DNA of 53,803 nucleotides, from assembly GCA_000739535.1 (NCBI GenBank), contig DF820465.1:63307-117109 (forward strand). The letters are read 5' to 3'. Positions 7,780 through 16,147 of the stretch are shown in pieces. The DNA is from Candidatus Vecturithrix granuli. GTDB taxonomy: Bacteria > Moduliflexota > Moduliflexia > Moduliflexales > Moduliflexaceae. The first letter of the stretch is position 1. Each line of letters starts with the position of its first letter. Made by a program: the position numbers and the translations under genes. The notes beneath the pieces are model-generated. The model saw only the letters and a list, made by a program, of their open reading frames with translations, was not told the DNA's origin and did not search any database.

Positions 7780-8403
7780 TTCTACACGGAAGAACCAATC
7801 TATTTAATCTTCATCAGTTTGGTATTGGTCATCGTGTCGGTTATAATCACTACAACGGATTTTAGAATTCAACGGATAATAAACCGTAGAAGCCGTTCCA
7901 TTCTCTAATGCGATGGAGTTTTGGCCGAAACGATGACCAACGCCATCAGTTTCGACGTACACGCGAGAAAAATCAAAAAAGCTGCACCCGTTGGATTGGC
8001 ACATCCAAAGGGAAAACGGTCTGGTTGGCCAAAATACACGCCTCAATTTTGGGGAAACGTCCCCCTGCCGCGCCGGATTGCCGTTTTCACAATTCCACTC
8101 GCGCCGACCACAAATGCCTGCCGCTCTATTCAACCTTCTACAAAGCCCGCCCTGATTGCAGCTTGACGATTGGCAAGTCGCCCAATCAATTTTTCACAGA
8201 TGTCTTGAACGCAAAGCAATCTCTCTGAAACCACATTTTCCAAAAAGAACACTTGACAACACATAAGCTTTCATAGAAGGTATGATGTTTTGACTGACAT
8301 AGAATTTGTCAATCTACCCAAAAAGGAGTCATGATGTGCCCGGTGCCTAGGCACACACACAAGATGAAAAAGTGCCGAGCACATTTACATGGGAGATGTT
8401 GTT
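7780..8403. other. Gene-poor stretch with no supported gene
   Basis: No frame on either strand here resembles a known family. The two longest frames (+ strand 7921-8166 and - strand 7804-8133) lack ribosome-binding sites and look like mutual shadows. The segment 7845-7890 (cactacaacgg, then ttcaacggataat) resembles the repeat at 28618-28694 in a decayed state, so much of this stretch is probably old repeat debris. Leader sequence of the decayed toxin-antitoxin pair follows. Confidence 0.5.
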
Positions 8404-8722
8404 ATGACACAAGTCATCGTACAACCGGCAACAGCCGTCAATATCAAACAGCTTTTACAGATAGCGATTGCCCACGAACTCCGATTACTACAAATCGGAA
8501 TTGAACGTACCCGGGAATAATTGCGCCGGTTCGAGCATGAGTTCCAGAAAGATACCCCAAATGGGCCGGGGAATATGAAACCTTACAGCAGCTACAGCAG
8601 GATTATCACGAATTGTATGGATGGCTCGATGCTGCACTTTGATGTGGTGACCTTTCCCCATCATAAGCACATTACATCATCCCCATACGCTCTGGAATCA
8701 ATTGCTCCCGCCTTGCAAGATG
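8404..8722 (+). pseudogene. Collapsed two-gene toxin-antitoxin remnant (DUF6516-like partner)
   Basis: ATG 8404 opens a small protein (MTQVIVQPATAVNIKQLL, then LRLLQIGIERTRE) with a good site (gggagatgttgtt). It stops at TAA 8518-8520 where the family would continue LRRFEHEFQKDTP. After a frame change the tail WAGEYETLQQLQQDYHELYG appears, ending at TGA 8642-8644. Almost at once VVTFPHHKHITSSPYALES follows, which resembles the end of DUF6516-type partner proteins. The pattern is nonsense mutation, frameshift and an internal deletion that removed most of the second gene. Family assignment is by recalled motifs. Confidence 0.45.
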
Positions 8723-8724
8723 TG

Positions 8725-8835
8725 CTAGTACTTTGTCAACATTTGAGTGACTGGTTCGTAGTAAACGCTTTAGCGTTTAAACGCCGCTTAAGCGGCTACT
8801 ACGAACCCGTCGGTCAAACCTTGACAAAACACTAG
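8725..8835. mobile_element. MITE-like element with nested palindromes
   Basis: Outer ends ctagtactttgtcaa (8725-8739) and ttgacaaaacactag (8821-8835) are imperfect inverted repeats. Inside is a second inverted pair (ggttcgtagta and tactacgaacc) enclosing two perfect palindromes, aaacgctttagcgttt and gccgcttaagcggc. It interrupts the tail of the preceding toxin-antitoxin remnant. A half-copy of the gcgaaactggagtttcgc repeat follows at about 8895-8914. Confidence 0.65.
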
Positions 8836-8939
8836 ATGAAATAGAGAGGTAGATTGCGCAATAGATTCAAAAGAACACGGCATGAACGTCAGGCGCGAAA
8901 CTGGAGTTTCGCGGTACATTATTCGTAGGAGGAAATTTG

Positions 8940-10112
8940 ATGCCAAAAACGATTGCTGAGATTAATGCGAAAATCCGTAAGGGCCAGGCAGTAGTGGTGA
9001 ATGCGGAGGAAATTATTGATATTGTCGAAGAAGAGGGCGCGCAGAAAGCGGCGGAAAAAGTTGATGTGGTGACAACTGGCACGTTCGGCCCCATGTGCTC
9101 ATCGGGAGTGTTTCTCAATATCCCGCACACCAAACCCAAAATAAAAATCCAAAAAGCCTGGCTTAATAATGTCAGTGCATATTGCGGGGTCGCGGCGGTT
9201 GATTTTTATCTCGGAGCGACGGAAATCCCGGAAAACGACCCTGCCAATCAGGTGTTTCCGGGTGAGTTTCGCTACGGCGGCGGTCATATCATTGAAGACC
9301 TGGCCGCCGGAGAAGATGTCCATCTGCGGGCGATCTCTTATGGAACCGATTGTTATCCACGTAAAGAATTTGAAACCTGGATCAACATCAAAACCTTACG
9401 TTCAGCAACCTTGCTGAATCCACGTAACTGTTATCAGAATTATAATGTCGCCATCAACCGCGATGCTAAACGTACAATTTATACCTATTTGGGCGTACTG
9501 CGCCCGGATATGGGGAATGCCAATTATTCCAGCGCAGGGCAGCTCAGCCCCTTATTAAACGATCCCTATTTCAAAACTATCGGCATTGGTACGCGCATTT
9601 TTCTCGGCGGCGCGCCAGGGTATGTATGCTGGGAAGGTACGCAGCACGATCCGGATCCACTGCGCAGCGATAACGGCGTGCCCTCACGCGGCGCCGGGAC
9701 TCTGGCAGTCGTAGGCGATCTGAAGCAGATGTCCCCCGAATGGCTGCGAGGCGCATCAATCACAGGTTATGGCGTCAGTTTGATGGTGGGGATCGGGATT
9801 CCGATTCCGATTTTGAATGAAGAGATTGTGCGCTATACGGCTGTGAAAGACAGCGAGATTTACGCACCAGTGGTGGATTATTCCTCTGATTATCCGAATG
9901 CGGTGGATCGGGTGATTGCAGAAGTGACTTACGCAGAACTCAAAAGCGGCCAGATTGTCATTCAGGGAAAAGAGATCCCCACGGCCGCCATGTCCAGCTA
10001 TAAAAAAGCCAAAGAAATCGCCGACATCCTGAAAACCTGGATTCAAGAGGGAAGTTTCGAATTATCCGAGCCGGTACGCCCGTTGCGGAGTTCCGAGAAA
10101 TTGTCAGGATGA
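8940..10112 (+). CDS. DUF39 homocysteine biosynthesis protein (aspartate-semialdehyde sulfurtransferase type)
   Basis: The 390-residue protein matches the DUF39 family, implicated in anaerobes in making homocysteine from aspartate semialdehyde and sulfide. VVTTGTFGPMCSSGVFLN and the Cys in NNVSAYCGVAAVDFYLGATE are conserved landmarks; GGGHIIEDLAAGEDVHLRA and GIGTRIFLGGAPGYVCWEGTQH follow. The usual partner, an NIL-domain ferredoxin, is not next to it. ATG 8940 has aggagg seven bases upstream and is preferred over TTG 8937. The stop overlaps the next start (ATGA). It implies sulfide-dependent, anaerobic sulfur assimilation. Confidence 0.85.
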   Translation: MPKTIAEINAKIRKGQAVVVNAEEIIDIVEEEGAQKAAEKVDVVTTGTFGPMCSSGVFLNIPHTKPKIKIQKAWLNNVSAYCGVAAVDFYLGATEIPENDPANQVFPGEFRYGGGHIIEDLAAGEDVHLRAISYGTDCYPRKEFETWINIKTLRSATLLNPRNCYQNYNVAINRDAKRTIYTYLGVLRPDMGNANYSSAGQLSPLLNDPYFKTIGIGTRIFLGGAPGYVCWEGTQHDPDPLRSDNGVPSRGAGTLAVVGDLKQMSPEWLRGASITGYGVSLMVGIGIPIPILNEEIVRYTAVKDSEIYAPVVDYSSDYPNAVDRVIAEVTYAELKSGQIVIQGKEIPTAAMSSYKKAKEIADILKTWIQEGSFELSEPVRPLRSSEKLSG

Positions 10113-11446
10113 TGTTTTTTCAGCTTATCAAAAAACGGTTTGCCCTGACTTCTCTGTTTGTCCCTGAAACCTGGATGCAGAAACAGATTGTGGAATACCT
10201 GCGTACCCTGGTATTCAGCGTGCGGGGATTTGAAGAAGACCAGTGTGCCTTGCGCGCTTCAGCCTTAACGCTCTATACGCTGCTCTCAGTCGTTCCGGTC
10301 GCGGCCATGGCCTTTGGGATCGCCAAAGGCTTTGGATTTGAAAAAATGCTGGAACAGCAACTGTTAGAAAACATTCCCGGGCAGGAAGAGGGGATTCTGT
10401 ATATTATTGATTTTGCCCGCAAACTGCTGGAAAATACGCAAGGCGGCTTAGTGGCCGGAATTGGAGTGATTATGCTGTTCTGGTCTGTGATGAAAGTGTT
10501 AGGGAACATCGAAAGCTCTTTTAATCATATCTGGAAGGTGCGGGAGAGTCGGAATTTTATTCGAAAATTCAGCGATTACCTCTCGATCATGCTTATCGCC
10601 CCGGTTCTGGTCATTTCCGCCAGCAGCGTGTCGGTCTTTATTTCAGTCAGAGTCAGAGATATTACTGAAAACACTGAATTATTAGAGGTTTTCAGCCCCT
10701 TTATTCTCTCAACTCTCAAGCTCTCGCCTTATGTGATTATCTGGATTCTCTTCTCGTTCATCTACATTTTTATGCCCAACACCAGGGTGACATTCTGGTC
10801 GGGCGCGTTTGCCGGTGTGCTGGCCGGAACAATTTATCAGCTTGTTCAGGCGGGATATATCTATTTTCAGGTCAAAATCTCCAATTATAACGCCATTTAT
10901 GGGAGTTTTGCCGCCTTGCCGTTTTTTGTGATGTGGCTGCAATTGAGTTGGTTTGTCGTCTTGTTCGGCGCAGAGCTTTCGTTTTTTCACCAGCATCGCA
11001 AAACCTGGCACTCTTACCAGTACTATGAGCGACTATCGCCGTATTTACGTAAGCTTCTGGCGTTGCACATTGCCCATATACTGATCAAAAATTTTGCGCA
11101 GGGCCATCCGCCGCTGAGCACCGAACAGTTGACGCGCCAGACTCAACTTTCCTTTGCGCTCATCCAAAAGAGTTTGGATTTGTTGCTCGAAAGTGGAATT
11201 ATCTTAAAAACGCCTGTTCAAGGGGAACGCGACATGGCCTATCAACCGGCAAAACCCCCTGAGTTGCTCTCAATCCAAAATGTGCTGACATCCCTGGAAC
11301 GGCGAGGGAACGAAGACCCTCAGATATTACAAACATACCATATTGACCAAATTGTCAAACTGTTGGAACAATTTGATGCCGCTCTTGAGCAGCATCCTGC
11401 CAATGTGCTTTTGAAAGACGTGCCTCTAAACGAATTATCGCTTTAG
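10109..11446 (+). CDS. YihY/BrkB family inner-membrane protein
   Basis: A 445-residue YihY/virulence factor BrkB family protein (once misnamed RNase BN) of unclear function. About six transmembrane segments are visible, including ASALTLYTLLSVVPVAAMAFG, GVIMLFWSVMKVLGNIESSFN, LPFFVMWLQLSWFVVLFGAEL and the family hallmark YAIYGSFAALP-type segment. A cytoplasmic C-terminal tail of ~130 residues (TRQTQLSFALIQKSLDLLL) resembles a winged-helix region seen in longer members. It overlaps the DUF39 stop by four bases and is probably translationally coupled. ATG 10109 and 10112 are both possible. Confidence 0.88.
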   Translation: MMFFQLIKKRFALTSLFVPETWMQKQIVEYLRTLVFSVRGFEEDQCALRASALTLYTLLSVVPVAAMAFGIAKGFGFEKMLEQQLLENIPGQEEGILYIIDFARKLLENTQGGLVAGIGVIMLFWSVMKVLGNIESSFNHIWKVRESRNFIRKFSDYLSIMLIAPVLVISASSVSVFISVRVRDITENTELLEVFSPFILSTLKLSPYVIIWILFSFIYIFMPNTRVTFWSGAFAGVLAGTIYQLVQAGYIYFQVKISNYNAIYGSFAALPFFVMWLQLSWFVVLFGAELSFFHQHRKTWHSYQYYERLSPYLRKLLALHIAHILIKNFAQGHPPLSTEQLTRQTQLSFALIQKSLDLLLESGIILKTPVQGERDMAYQPAKPPELLSIQNVLTSLERRGNEDPQILQTYHIDQIVKLLEQFDAALEQHPANVLLKDVPLNELSL

Positions 11447-11499
11447 TGCCTCATTGCTGGGATTCTCATCATCAAAATTTTAAAAAATAATTATTTTTC

Positions 11500-11555
11500 T
11501 TGACAGCTTTTAATGAACATTTTACACGTGTAGCTACACGTGTAAAATGTTCATT
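11500..11555 (+). promoter_or_regulatory. Promoter overlapped by a 44-base perfect palindrome (candidate sugar-locus operator)
   Basis: A TTGACA box at 11500-11505 is followed by a perfect palindrome at 11512-11555 whose core (11524-11543) is acacgtgtagctacacgtgt. A -10 hexamer would fall in or next to that core, near 11523. A closely similar core lies upstream of the dehydrogenase gene at 17775-17794. Both flank genes of the same catabolic locus, which also encodes a LacI regulator, so this is the best operator candidate. Confidence 0.6.
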
Positions 11556-11620
11556 TCGCAGTTTGAAGTAAGGAATAGGTGCTATGGTGAAATTGGTTGA
11601 AAAATAAACCGGGAAACGAC

Positions 11621-12727
11621 ATGAGCTATCGGGAACTTTTTCATGCAATTATGAACTATGAGGATTTCGACAGGATGCCAGTCATTCATTGGGCTGAATG
11701 GCCGGAGACGCGGAAACGTTGGCTCCAGGAAGGGTTACCTCCCGATTGTCAAATCCATGAGTTTTTTGACGCCGTTCCTTTTTGGATTACCCTCATCAAC
11801 GACGACAGTTGGTTAAGTATCGGCTCAATAAAAGATACGATTAATCTCGGCTTATTTCCTGTTTTTGAAGAGGAAGTGCTGGAAGAAACTGAGGAATACC
11901 GAATCTACCAGGGTGGTGATGGCGTGATTTGTAAGGAATGGAAACATCAGAGCGGGATTCCTCATTATATCGCCTTTACCCTGAAGGATGCAAAAAGCTG
12001 GGATGAATATAAAAAACGTCTTCAACCCGATCCTGCTCGAATTTCAGGCAACCTCGATGATCGTCTCAAAAAAATGGAGGCATCAGGATTGCCGATTTGT
12101 TTTCCGGCCGCTTCGCTTATGGGCTGGATCCGCAACTGGATGGGGGTGGAGAACATGTCATATCTGATGTATGACGATCGCGATGTTTATGCCGATATGG
12201 TGATGACTATCTCCGACCTGGTCTGTTGGGGGATGGATCAGATTCTGTCGAAGCTGAAAGTGGATTTAGCCCATAGCTGGGAGGATATCTCCGGTCGTTC
12301 AGGGCCTTTGGTCAGTCCGAAAATCTTTGATGAATGCGTTGCTCCCGGGTATCGAAAGATTCGAAATAAGCTGGAAGAATATGGAGTGAATTTTTACAGT
12401 ATAGATTCGGATGGAGATATTACCGATCTTGTCGGCCATTGGCTTAATGCCGGTGTAAACATCATGTTTCCCCTTGAAGTAGGACCCTTCGGTGGGGATG
12501 CACTGAAGTTGCGAAAGAAATACGGGAAAGAACTTCGACTCATGGGCAATTTTGACAAATTGACTCTCGAAAAAGGACGTGGGGCAGTTGAGGCTGAGAT
12601 AAACCGGTTGATGCCTCTGATGAAGGATGGGGGATATATTATAATGCCCGATCATCATATTACTCCTGGGGTCTCTCTTGAAGATTACCAGTGGTATCTG
12701 AATCAGATTCGGGGCTTGAGGTTTTAA
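11621..12727 (+). CDS. Uroporphyrinogen decarboxylase (URO-D) superfamily protein
   Basis: The 368-residue protein has the URO-D/methyltransferase-type TIM-barrel pattern: HWAEWPETRKRW near the N-terminus, FPAASLMGWIRNWMGVENM, DLAHSWEDISGRSGPLVSP, INIMFPLEVGPFGGD-like (NIMFPLEVGPFGGD) and a C-terminal GGYIIMPDHHITPGVSLEDY. Homologues outside haem synthesis include corrinoid methyltransferases and many uncharacterised enzymes in sugar loci. ATG 11621 (MSYRELFHAIMNYEDFDRMP) fits homologues; TTG 11597 is the alternative. A leader frame at 11584 (MVKLVEK) overlaps the region. As first gene of the locus behind the palindromic promoter it is probably co-regulated with the transporter. Confidence 0.75.
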   Translation: MSYRELFHAIMNYEDFDRMPVIHWAEWPETRKRWLQEGLPPDCQIHEFFDAVPFWITLINDDSWLSIGSIKDTINLGLFPVFEEEVLEETEEYRIYQGGDGVICKEWKHQSGIPHYIAFTLKDAKSWDEYKKRLQPDPARISGNLDDRLKKMEASGLPICFPAASLMGWIRNWMGVENMSYLMYDDRDVYADMVMTISDLVCWGMDQILSKLKVDLAHSWEDISGRSGPLVSPKIFDECVAPGYRKIRNKLEEYGVNFYSIDSDGDITDLVGHWLNAGVNIMFPLEVGPFGGDALKLRKKYGKELRLMGNFDKLTLEKGRGAVEAEINRLMPLMKDGGYIIMPDHHITPGVSLEDYQWYLNQIRGLRF

Positions 12728-12837
12728 CTGATAGCTGTTGAAAGGGGGTGATAGTTTTTATATACTGTTGATAGAATGTGATGTAATTCAGGTGAAGGAG
12801 TTTAAACGAACATCAATGTTTATTAGGAGGCACTCTT

Positions 12838-14184
12838 ATGAAAAAAAGCGTTGTATTTTGGGTGGTTATTGTAAGCATCAGTCTTTTGCTTCCTTGCTTT
12901 CCGGGTAATGCAAAAGCGGAAGGTTGGGGTAATATTGATTGGCAGCAGTTTAAGGGCACGGAGTTGAACGTCCTGGCAACTGCCATGCCGGTCTCAGAGG
13001 TCTACAAGAAAAGAATCGAGAAGTTTGAGGAATTAACAGGAATCAAGGTCAATTTTGAACTGCTGAATGATGTCGATCGGAGAAAAAAGCAGCTTGTGGA
13101 TTTTTCCTCCGGGATGGGCGAATATGATCTGGGCAATATCGGCTTTTCGAATCGCGAAGAGTTCGCTCAGCCAGGCTACCTTGAACCGCTTGAGCAGTAT
13201 TTGGAGGATCCGAAATTAACTGATAAGGCCTGGTACAATTTTGCTGATTACCCCAAAGATGTGATCGCTTCCGGCTATTCTAAAGATAAACTTGTATTTG
13301 TCCCCTTTACCGCTGAATACTTCTTACTCTGGTATCGAAAAGATATTTTCAATGACCTGGGGTTGTCAGTACCGAAAAATTTTGAGGAACTTCGCGCCAC
13401 TTCCGAAAAATTAGATGAAGCCAGAAAAGCCGGGAAGATCAAAGAATACGCCTGGATTGAACGTCAGATGCCCGGCGCCAGCGAAGCGGGCTGGAATCTC
13501 TTCTGCACTGCAAATCGCTTTGGCGGCTTTGATTTTATTAATTTTGGCGAAATGGTTTCGTATGTCAATACGCCAAAGGGTCATGAGGTGTTGGACTATT
13601 ACACCTCGATGGTCAAGCAGTTTGCTCCTCCGGGATCAGGCAATTGGACCTGGGGCGAAATTGCCGTGGCTTTTAAAACCGAACAGGTTGCCATGACCAC
13701 CGGCGGCAATGCCTCGTATGCCTATCTTGAGAATCCAAAGGAATCAAAAGTGGCCGGACGTGTCGGCTATGCGCCCCCGCCAATGGCAGAAGGTGGAAAG
13801 GATCCGTTGTGGGTTTGGGGTTGGGGTATGAACAAAGACTCCAAGCATAAAGGCGCGGCCTGGCTCTTCATCCAATGGGCGACCTCACCGACATTGATGC
13901 AGGAAATTGCGCCTGAATACGGCTGTCCGGCCCGGCAGTCCTCGTACGCAAATCCGGCTTATGTTCAGGCAATGCCCAGCCAGGAGTTCATTGACGCACA
14001 ACTTTACATGATGACCCAGGGGGTGAATCCGTATCCGCAGTTGATTCACGCCAAATATGCAGAAGGCGCAGATATTGTCTCCAAAGAGATGAGCAATATT
14101 ATTGCCGGAATCAAAGATGTTAAACAGGCGGCTGCAGATGCTGATCAGGCCCTGATAAAACTCGGGTACAAACCCGCTGAATAA
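12838..14184 (+). CDS. ABC transporter sugar-binding protein (family 1 extracellular)
   Basis: A 448-residue periplasmic binding protein for a carbohydrate ABC transporter. Residues 1-27 form a signal peptide (MKKSVVFWVVIVSISLLL, cleavage likely after NAKA). The mature part starts GTELNVLATAMPVSEVYKKRI and has the binding-protein features FVPFTAEYFLLWYRKDIFNDLGL and the C-terminal LFIQWATSP. ATG 12838 has a clear aggaggcact site. Two permease genes follow after a hairpin and a repeat. Ligand cannot be deduced; kinase and dehydrogenases downstream suggest a sugar alcohol or pentose. Confidence 0.92.
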   Translation: MKKSVVFWVVIVSISLLLPCFPGNAKAEGWGNIDWQQFKGTELNVLATAMPVSEVYKKRIEKFEELTGIKVNFELLNDVDRRKKQLVDFSSGMGEYDLGNIGFSNREEFAQPGYLEPLEQYLEDPKLTDKAWYNFADYPKDVIASGYSKDKLVFVPFTAEYFLLWYRKDIFNDLGLSVPKNFEELRATSEKLDEARKAGKIKEYAWIERQMPGASEAGWNLFCTANRFGGFDFINFGEMVSYVNTPKGHEVLDYYTSMVKQFAPPGSGNWTWGEIAVAFKTEQVAMTTGGNASYAYLENPKESKVAGRVGYAPPPMAEGGKDPLWVWGWGMNKDSKHKGAAWLFIQWATSPTLMQEIAPEYGCPARQSSYANPAYVQAMPSQEFIDAQLYMMTQGVNPYPQLIHAKYAEGADIVSKEMSNIIAGIKDVKQAAADADQALIKLGYKPAE

Positions 14185-14207
14185 TCCGGCAATTTCCAAA
14201 ACAATCC

Positions 14208-14232
14208 GACAGGGGGGATTTTCCCCCCTGTC
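14208..14232 (+). terminator. Strong hairpin between binding-protein and permease genes
   Basis: gacagggggg and its complement cccccctgtc form a 10-bp stem with a 5-base loop 24 bases after the binding-protein stop. A short T run (gtttttc) follows some bases later. Such hairpins often allow partial termination or mRNA stabilisation, giving more binding protein than permease. Confidence 0.55.
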
Positions 14233-14236
14233 AATC

Positions 14237-14339
14237 TATAGTTTTTCAGAAAAATAATTGCACTTGTCTCGACTCCGCTCGACAACCGCCATACACTGAG
14301 CGAAGTCGAAGTGTGCAAATTAATATCTGAAAAACTATA
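14237..14339. repeat. MITE-like inverted-repeat element
   Basis: tatagtttttcaga (14237-14250) and tctgaaaaactata (14326-14339) are perfect inverted ends about 100 bases apart. The interior holds a second imperfect inverted pair (gcacttgtctcgactccgct and agcgaagtcgaagtgtgc). There is no coding potential. It separates the binding-protein hairpin from the first permease gene. Confidence 0.6.
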
Positions 14340-14363
14340 TGCTCAGTTTCCACTTGCAAGAGA

Positions 14364-15260
14364 ATGACAATGGAAAAAACTACTGCGTGGTCGAAACAAG
14401 AACGGCTTTTTCCCTATATCGCCATTTTTCCTACAGTTGTGCTGATTGTCCTTGTCGGTGTGGTGCCTTGCATTTATACCTTTATTCTTTCGCTGCAAGA
14501 ATATGAATTGATCAAACCCCCGGCCACATTCGTAGGATTTGCAAATTATGCGGATTTACTCTTCCATAATTCGCGCTATCTGCGTGCTTTAGCCTTTACG
14601 GTGATCTTTGCCCTGGTTGCCACGACGCTGGAATTGTTTATCGGGTTTTTCATTGCGTATCTGCTCGCTGATAAAGAAGTGTCGGAACGCTATTCCGCTG
14701 TGATACGCACTTTGATGATGGTACCCTTTGTTGTGGCGCCGGTGGTAGTGTCATATACATTCAAAACCCTTATTTACGATCAAACATTTGGGTATTTGAA
14801 TTATTTTTTACGCATATTGCATCTCCCTGGTTTTGATATCTTTCGAGGCGCGCTGAACGCGCCGATCGGCATTCTGGTTATGGAAGTGATCCTGAGAACG
14901 CCCTTTATCGCTATCATTCTTTATGCAGGCATCTCCTCGATTGATCCGTCGATTCTTGATGCTGCGTCAATTGATGGGGCAACCTGGTTGAAACGATTAA
15001 CCAGCGTTGTGATTCCAACCATACGGCCGATTATTGTTGTCGGGTTTGTGCTCCGTTTCATTGACGCTCTCAAGATGTTTGATGAAATCTATGTCGTGAC
15101 TGGCGGCGGACCGGGATATGTCACCGAAAACGTCTCCGTATTTACCGTAAAACAAGCCTTTGAATTTTTTCACATGGGCTATGCCGCCGCCGCCGCATTC
15201 ATTTTTTTGATTGTGGTCATGATCCTCGTATCCCTGTTGATGCGAACAGCCAGATTTTAA
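14364..15260 (+). CDS. Sugar ABC transporter permease (MalF/UgpA type)
   Basis: A 298-residue permease with six predicted membrane helices. The cytoplasmic EAA loop, which docks the ATPase, is seen as DAASIDGATWLKRLTSVVIPTIRPI. Helix 1 is PYIAIFPTVVLIVLVGVVPCIYTF. It would pair with the next permease and the binding protein at 12838. ATG 14364 is chosen; ATG 14370 is also possible. No ATP-binding subunit is encoded in the locus, so a shared MsmK/UgpC-like ATPase elsewhere must energise it. Confidence 0.92.
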   Translation: MTMEKTTAWSKQERLFPYIAIFPTVVLIVLVGVVPCIYTFILSLQEYELIKPPATFVGFANYADLLFHNSRYLRALAFTVIFALVATTLELFIGFFIAYLLADKEVSERYSAVIRTLMMVPFVVAPVVVSYTFKTLIYDQTFGYLNYFLRILHLPGFDIFRGALNAPIGILVMEVILRTPFIAIILYAGISSIDPSILDAASIDGATWLKRLTSVVIPTIRPIIVVGFVLRFIDALKMFDEIYVVTGGGPGYVTENVSVFTVKQAFEFFHMGYAAAAAFIFLIVVMILVSLLMRTARF

Positions 15261-15274
15261 GGAAGGGAAAGGTT

Positions 15275-16102
15275 ATGTTGAAGACAAAACATGTACGCAT
15301 TGTTCTTAAACATACTATTCTGGGGGTGATTGCATGTATCGGGCTGATTCCATTTATCCTGATCGTGCTGACATCAATCAAAATTCCGACCGAGGCGGTG
15401 ATTATGCCTCCCAAATGGATTTTTGTGCCCACGCTGGAGAATTATCGCGAGTTATTAACGAACATCGATTTTTTACACGCCATCTTCAACAGCCTGATTA
15501 TTGCGGCCGGCGCAACAGCAATTGCCGCAGTGACCGGGATTTTCGCAGGATATGCCTTTACCCGCTTTGTTTTTCGCGGGCGCACGATCATTTCGTACTT
15601 GATTCTCTTTTTACGCATCGTTCCGCCAATTACCTTTGTCATTCCATATTTCTTGATATGGCGGATGTTACGGCTCGCTGATACTTATACCTCCATGATT
15701 TTGATGTATATCACCCTTTGTCTTCCGCTATTAGTCTGGATGATGCGCAGTTTTTTTGTTGATGTGCCGATTGAAATTGAGGAGGCGGCCATGGTTGATG
15801 GGTGCTCGCGCTGGCAAACCTTGCGCTTAGTACTGATTCCGGCGGTACTGCCGGGAATTTTAGCCTCATCAACCCTGGCGTTCATCTCTTTGTGGAATGA
15901 ATTTATGTTTGCGCTGTTTAATACAGGCAGACATACCCGAACACTTCCCATCGAAATCTATAATTCGCTGGGATATTATCAATTAGATTGGGCCAAACTT
16001 TCTACATCGGCGGTTGTTGCAATTATTCCGGCGATTGTTTTTATTGCGCTGACTCAAAAATATATCGTTCGCGGTCTGACCATGGGGGCTGTGAAAGGAT
16101 AG
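15275..16102 (+). CDS. Sugar ABC transporter permease (MalG/UgpE type)
   Basis: A 275-residue second permease with helices such as HTILGVIACIGLIPFILIVL and FIALTQKYIVRGLTMGAVKG at the end, the usual MalG-type C-terminus. The EAA loop reads EEAAMVDGCSRWQTLRLVLIPAVLPG. It starts 14 bases after the first permease with ggaaggga as ribosome-binding site. The FGGY kinase follows after a 45-base spacer containing a short direct repeat (caattgctaatagt), with no terminator seen. Confidence 0.93.
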   Translation: MLKTKHVRIVLKHTILGVIACIGLIPFILIVLTSIKIPTEAVIMPPKWIFVPTLENYRELLTNIDFLHAIFNSLIIAAGATAIAAVTGIFAGYAFTRFVFRGRTIISYLILFLRIVPPITFVIPYFLIWRMLRLADTYTSMILMYITLCLPLLVWMMRSFFVDVPIEIEEAAMVDGCSRWQTLRLVLIPAVLPGILASSTLAFISLWNEFMFALFNTGRHTRTLPIEIYNSLGYYQLDWAKLSTSAVVAIIPAIVFIALTQKYIVRGLTMGAVKG

Positions 16103-16147
16103 CTAATTGACAATTGCTAATAGTCAATTGCTAATAGTCAATTTAAG

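Noticed and set aside
7804-8133. Minus-strand frame of 109 codons
   Set aside because: No start context, no recognisable domain, and overlaps an equally long plus-strand frame; probably chance in old repeat DNA.
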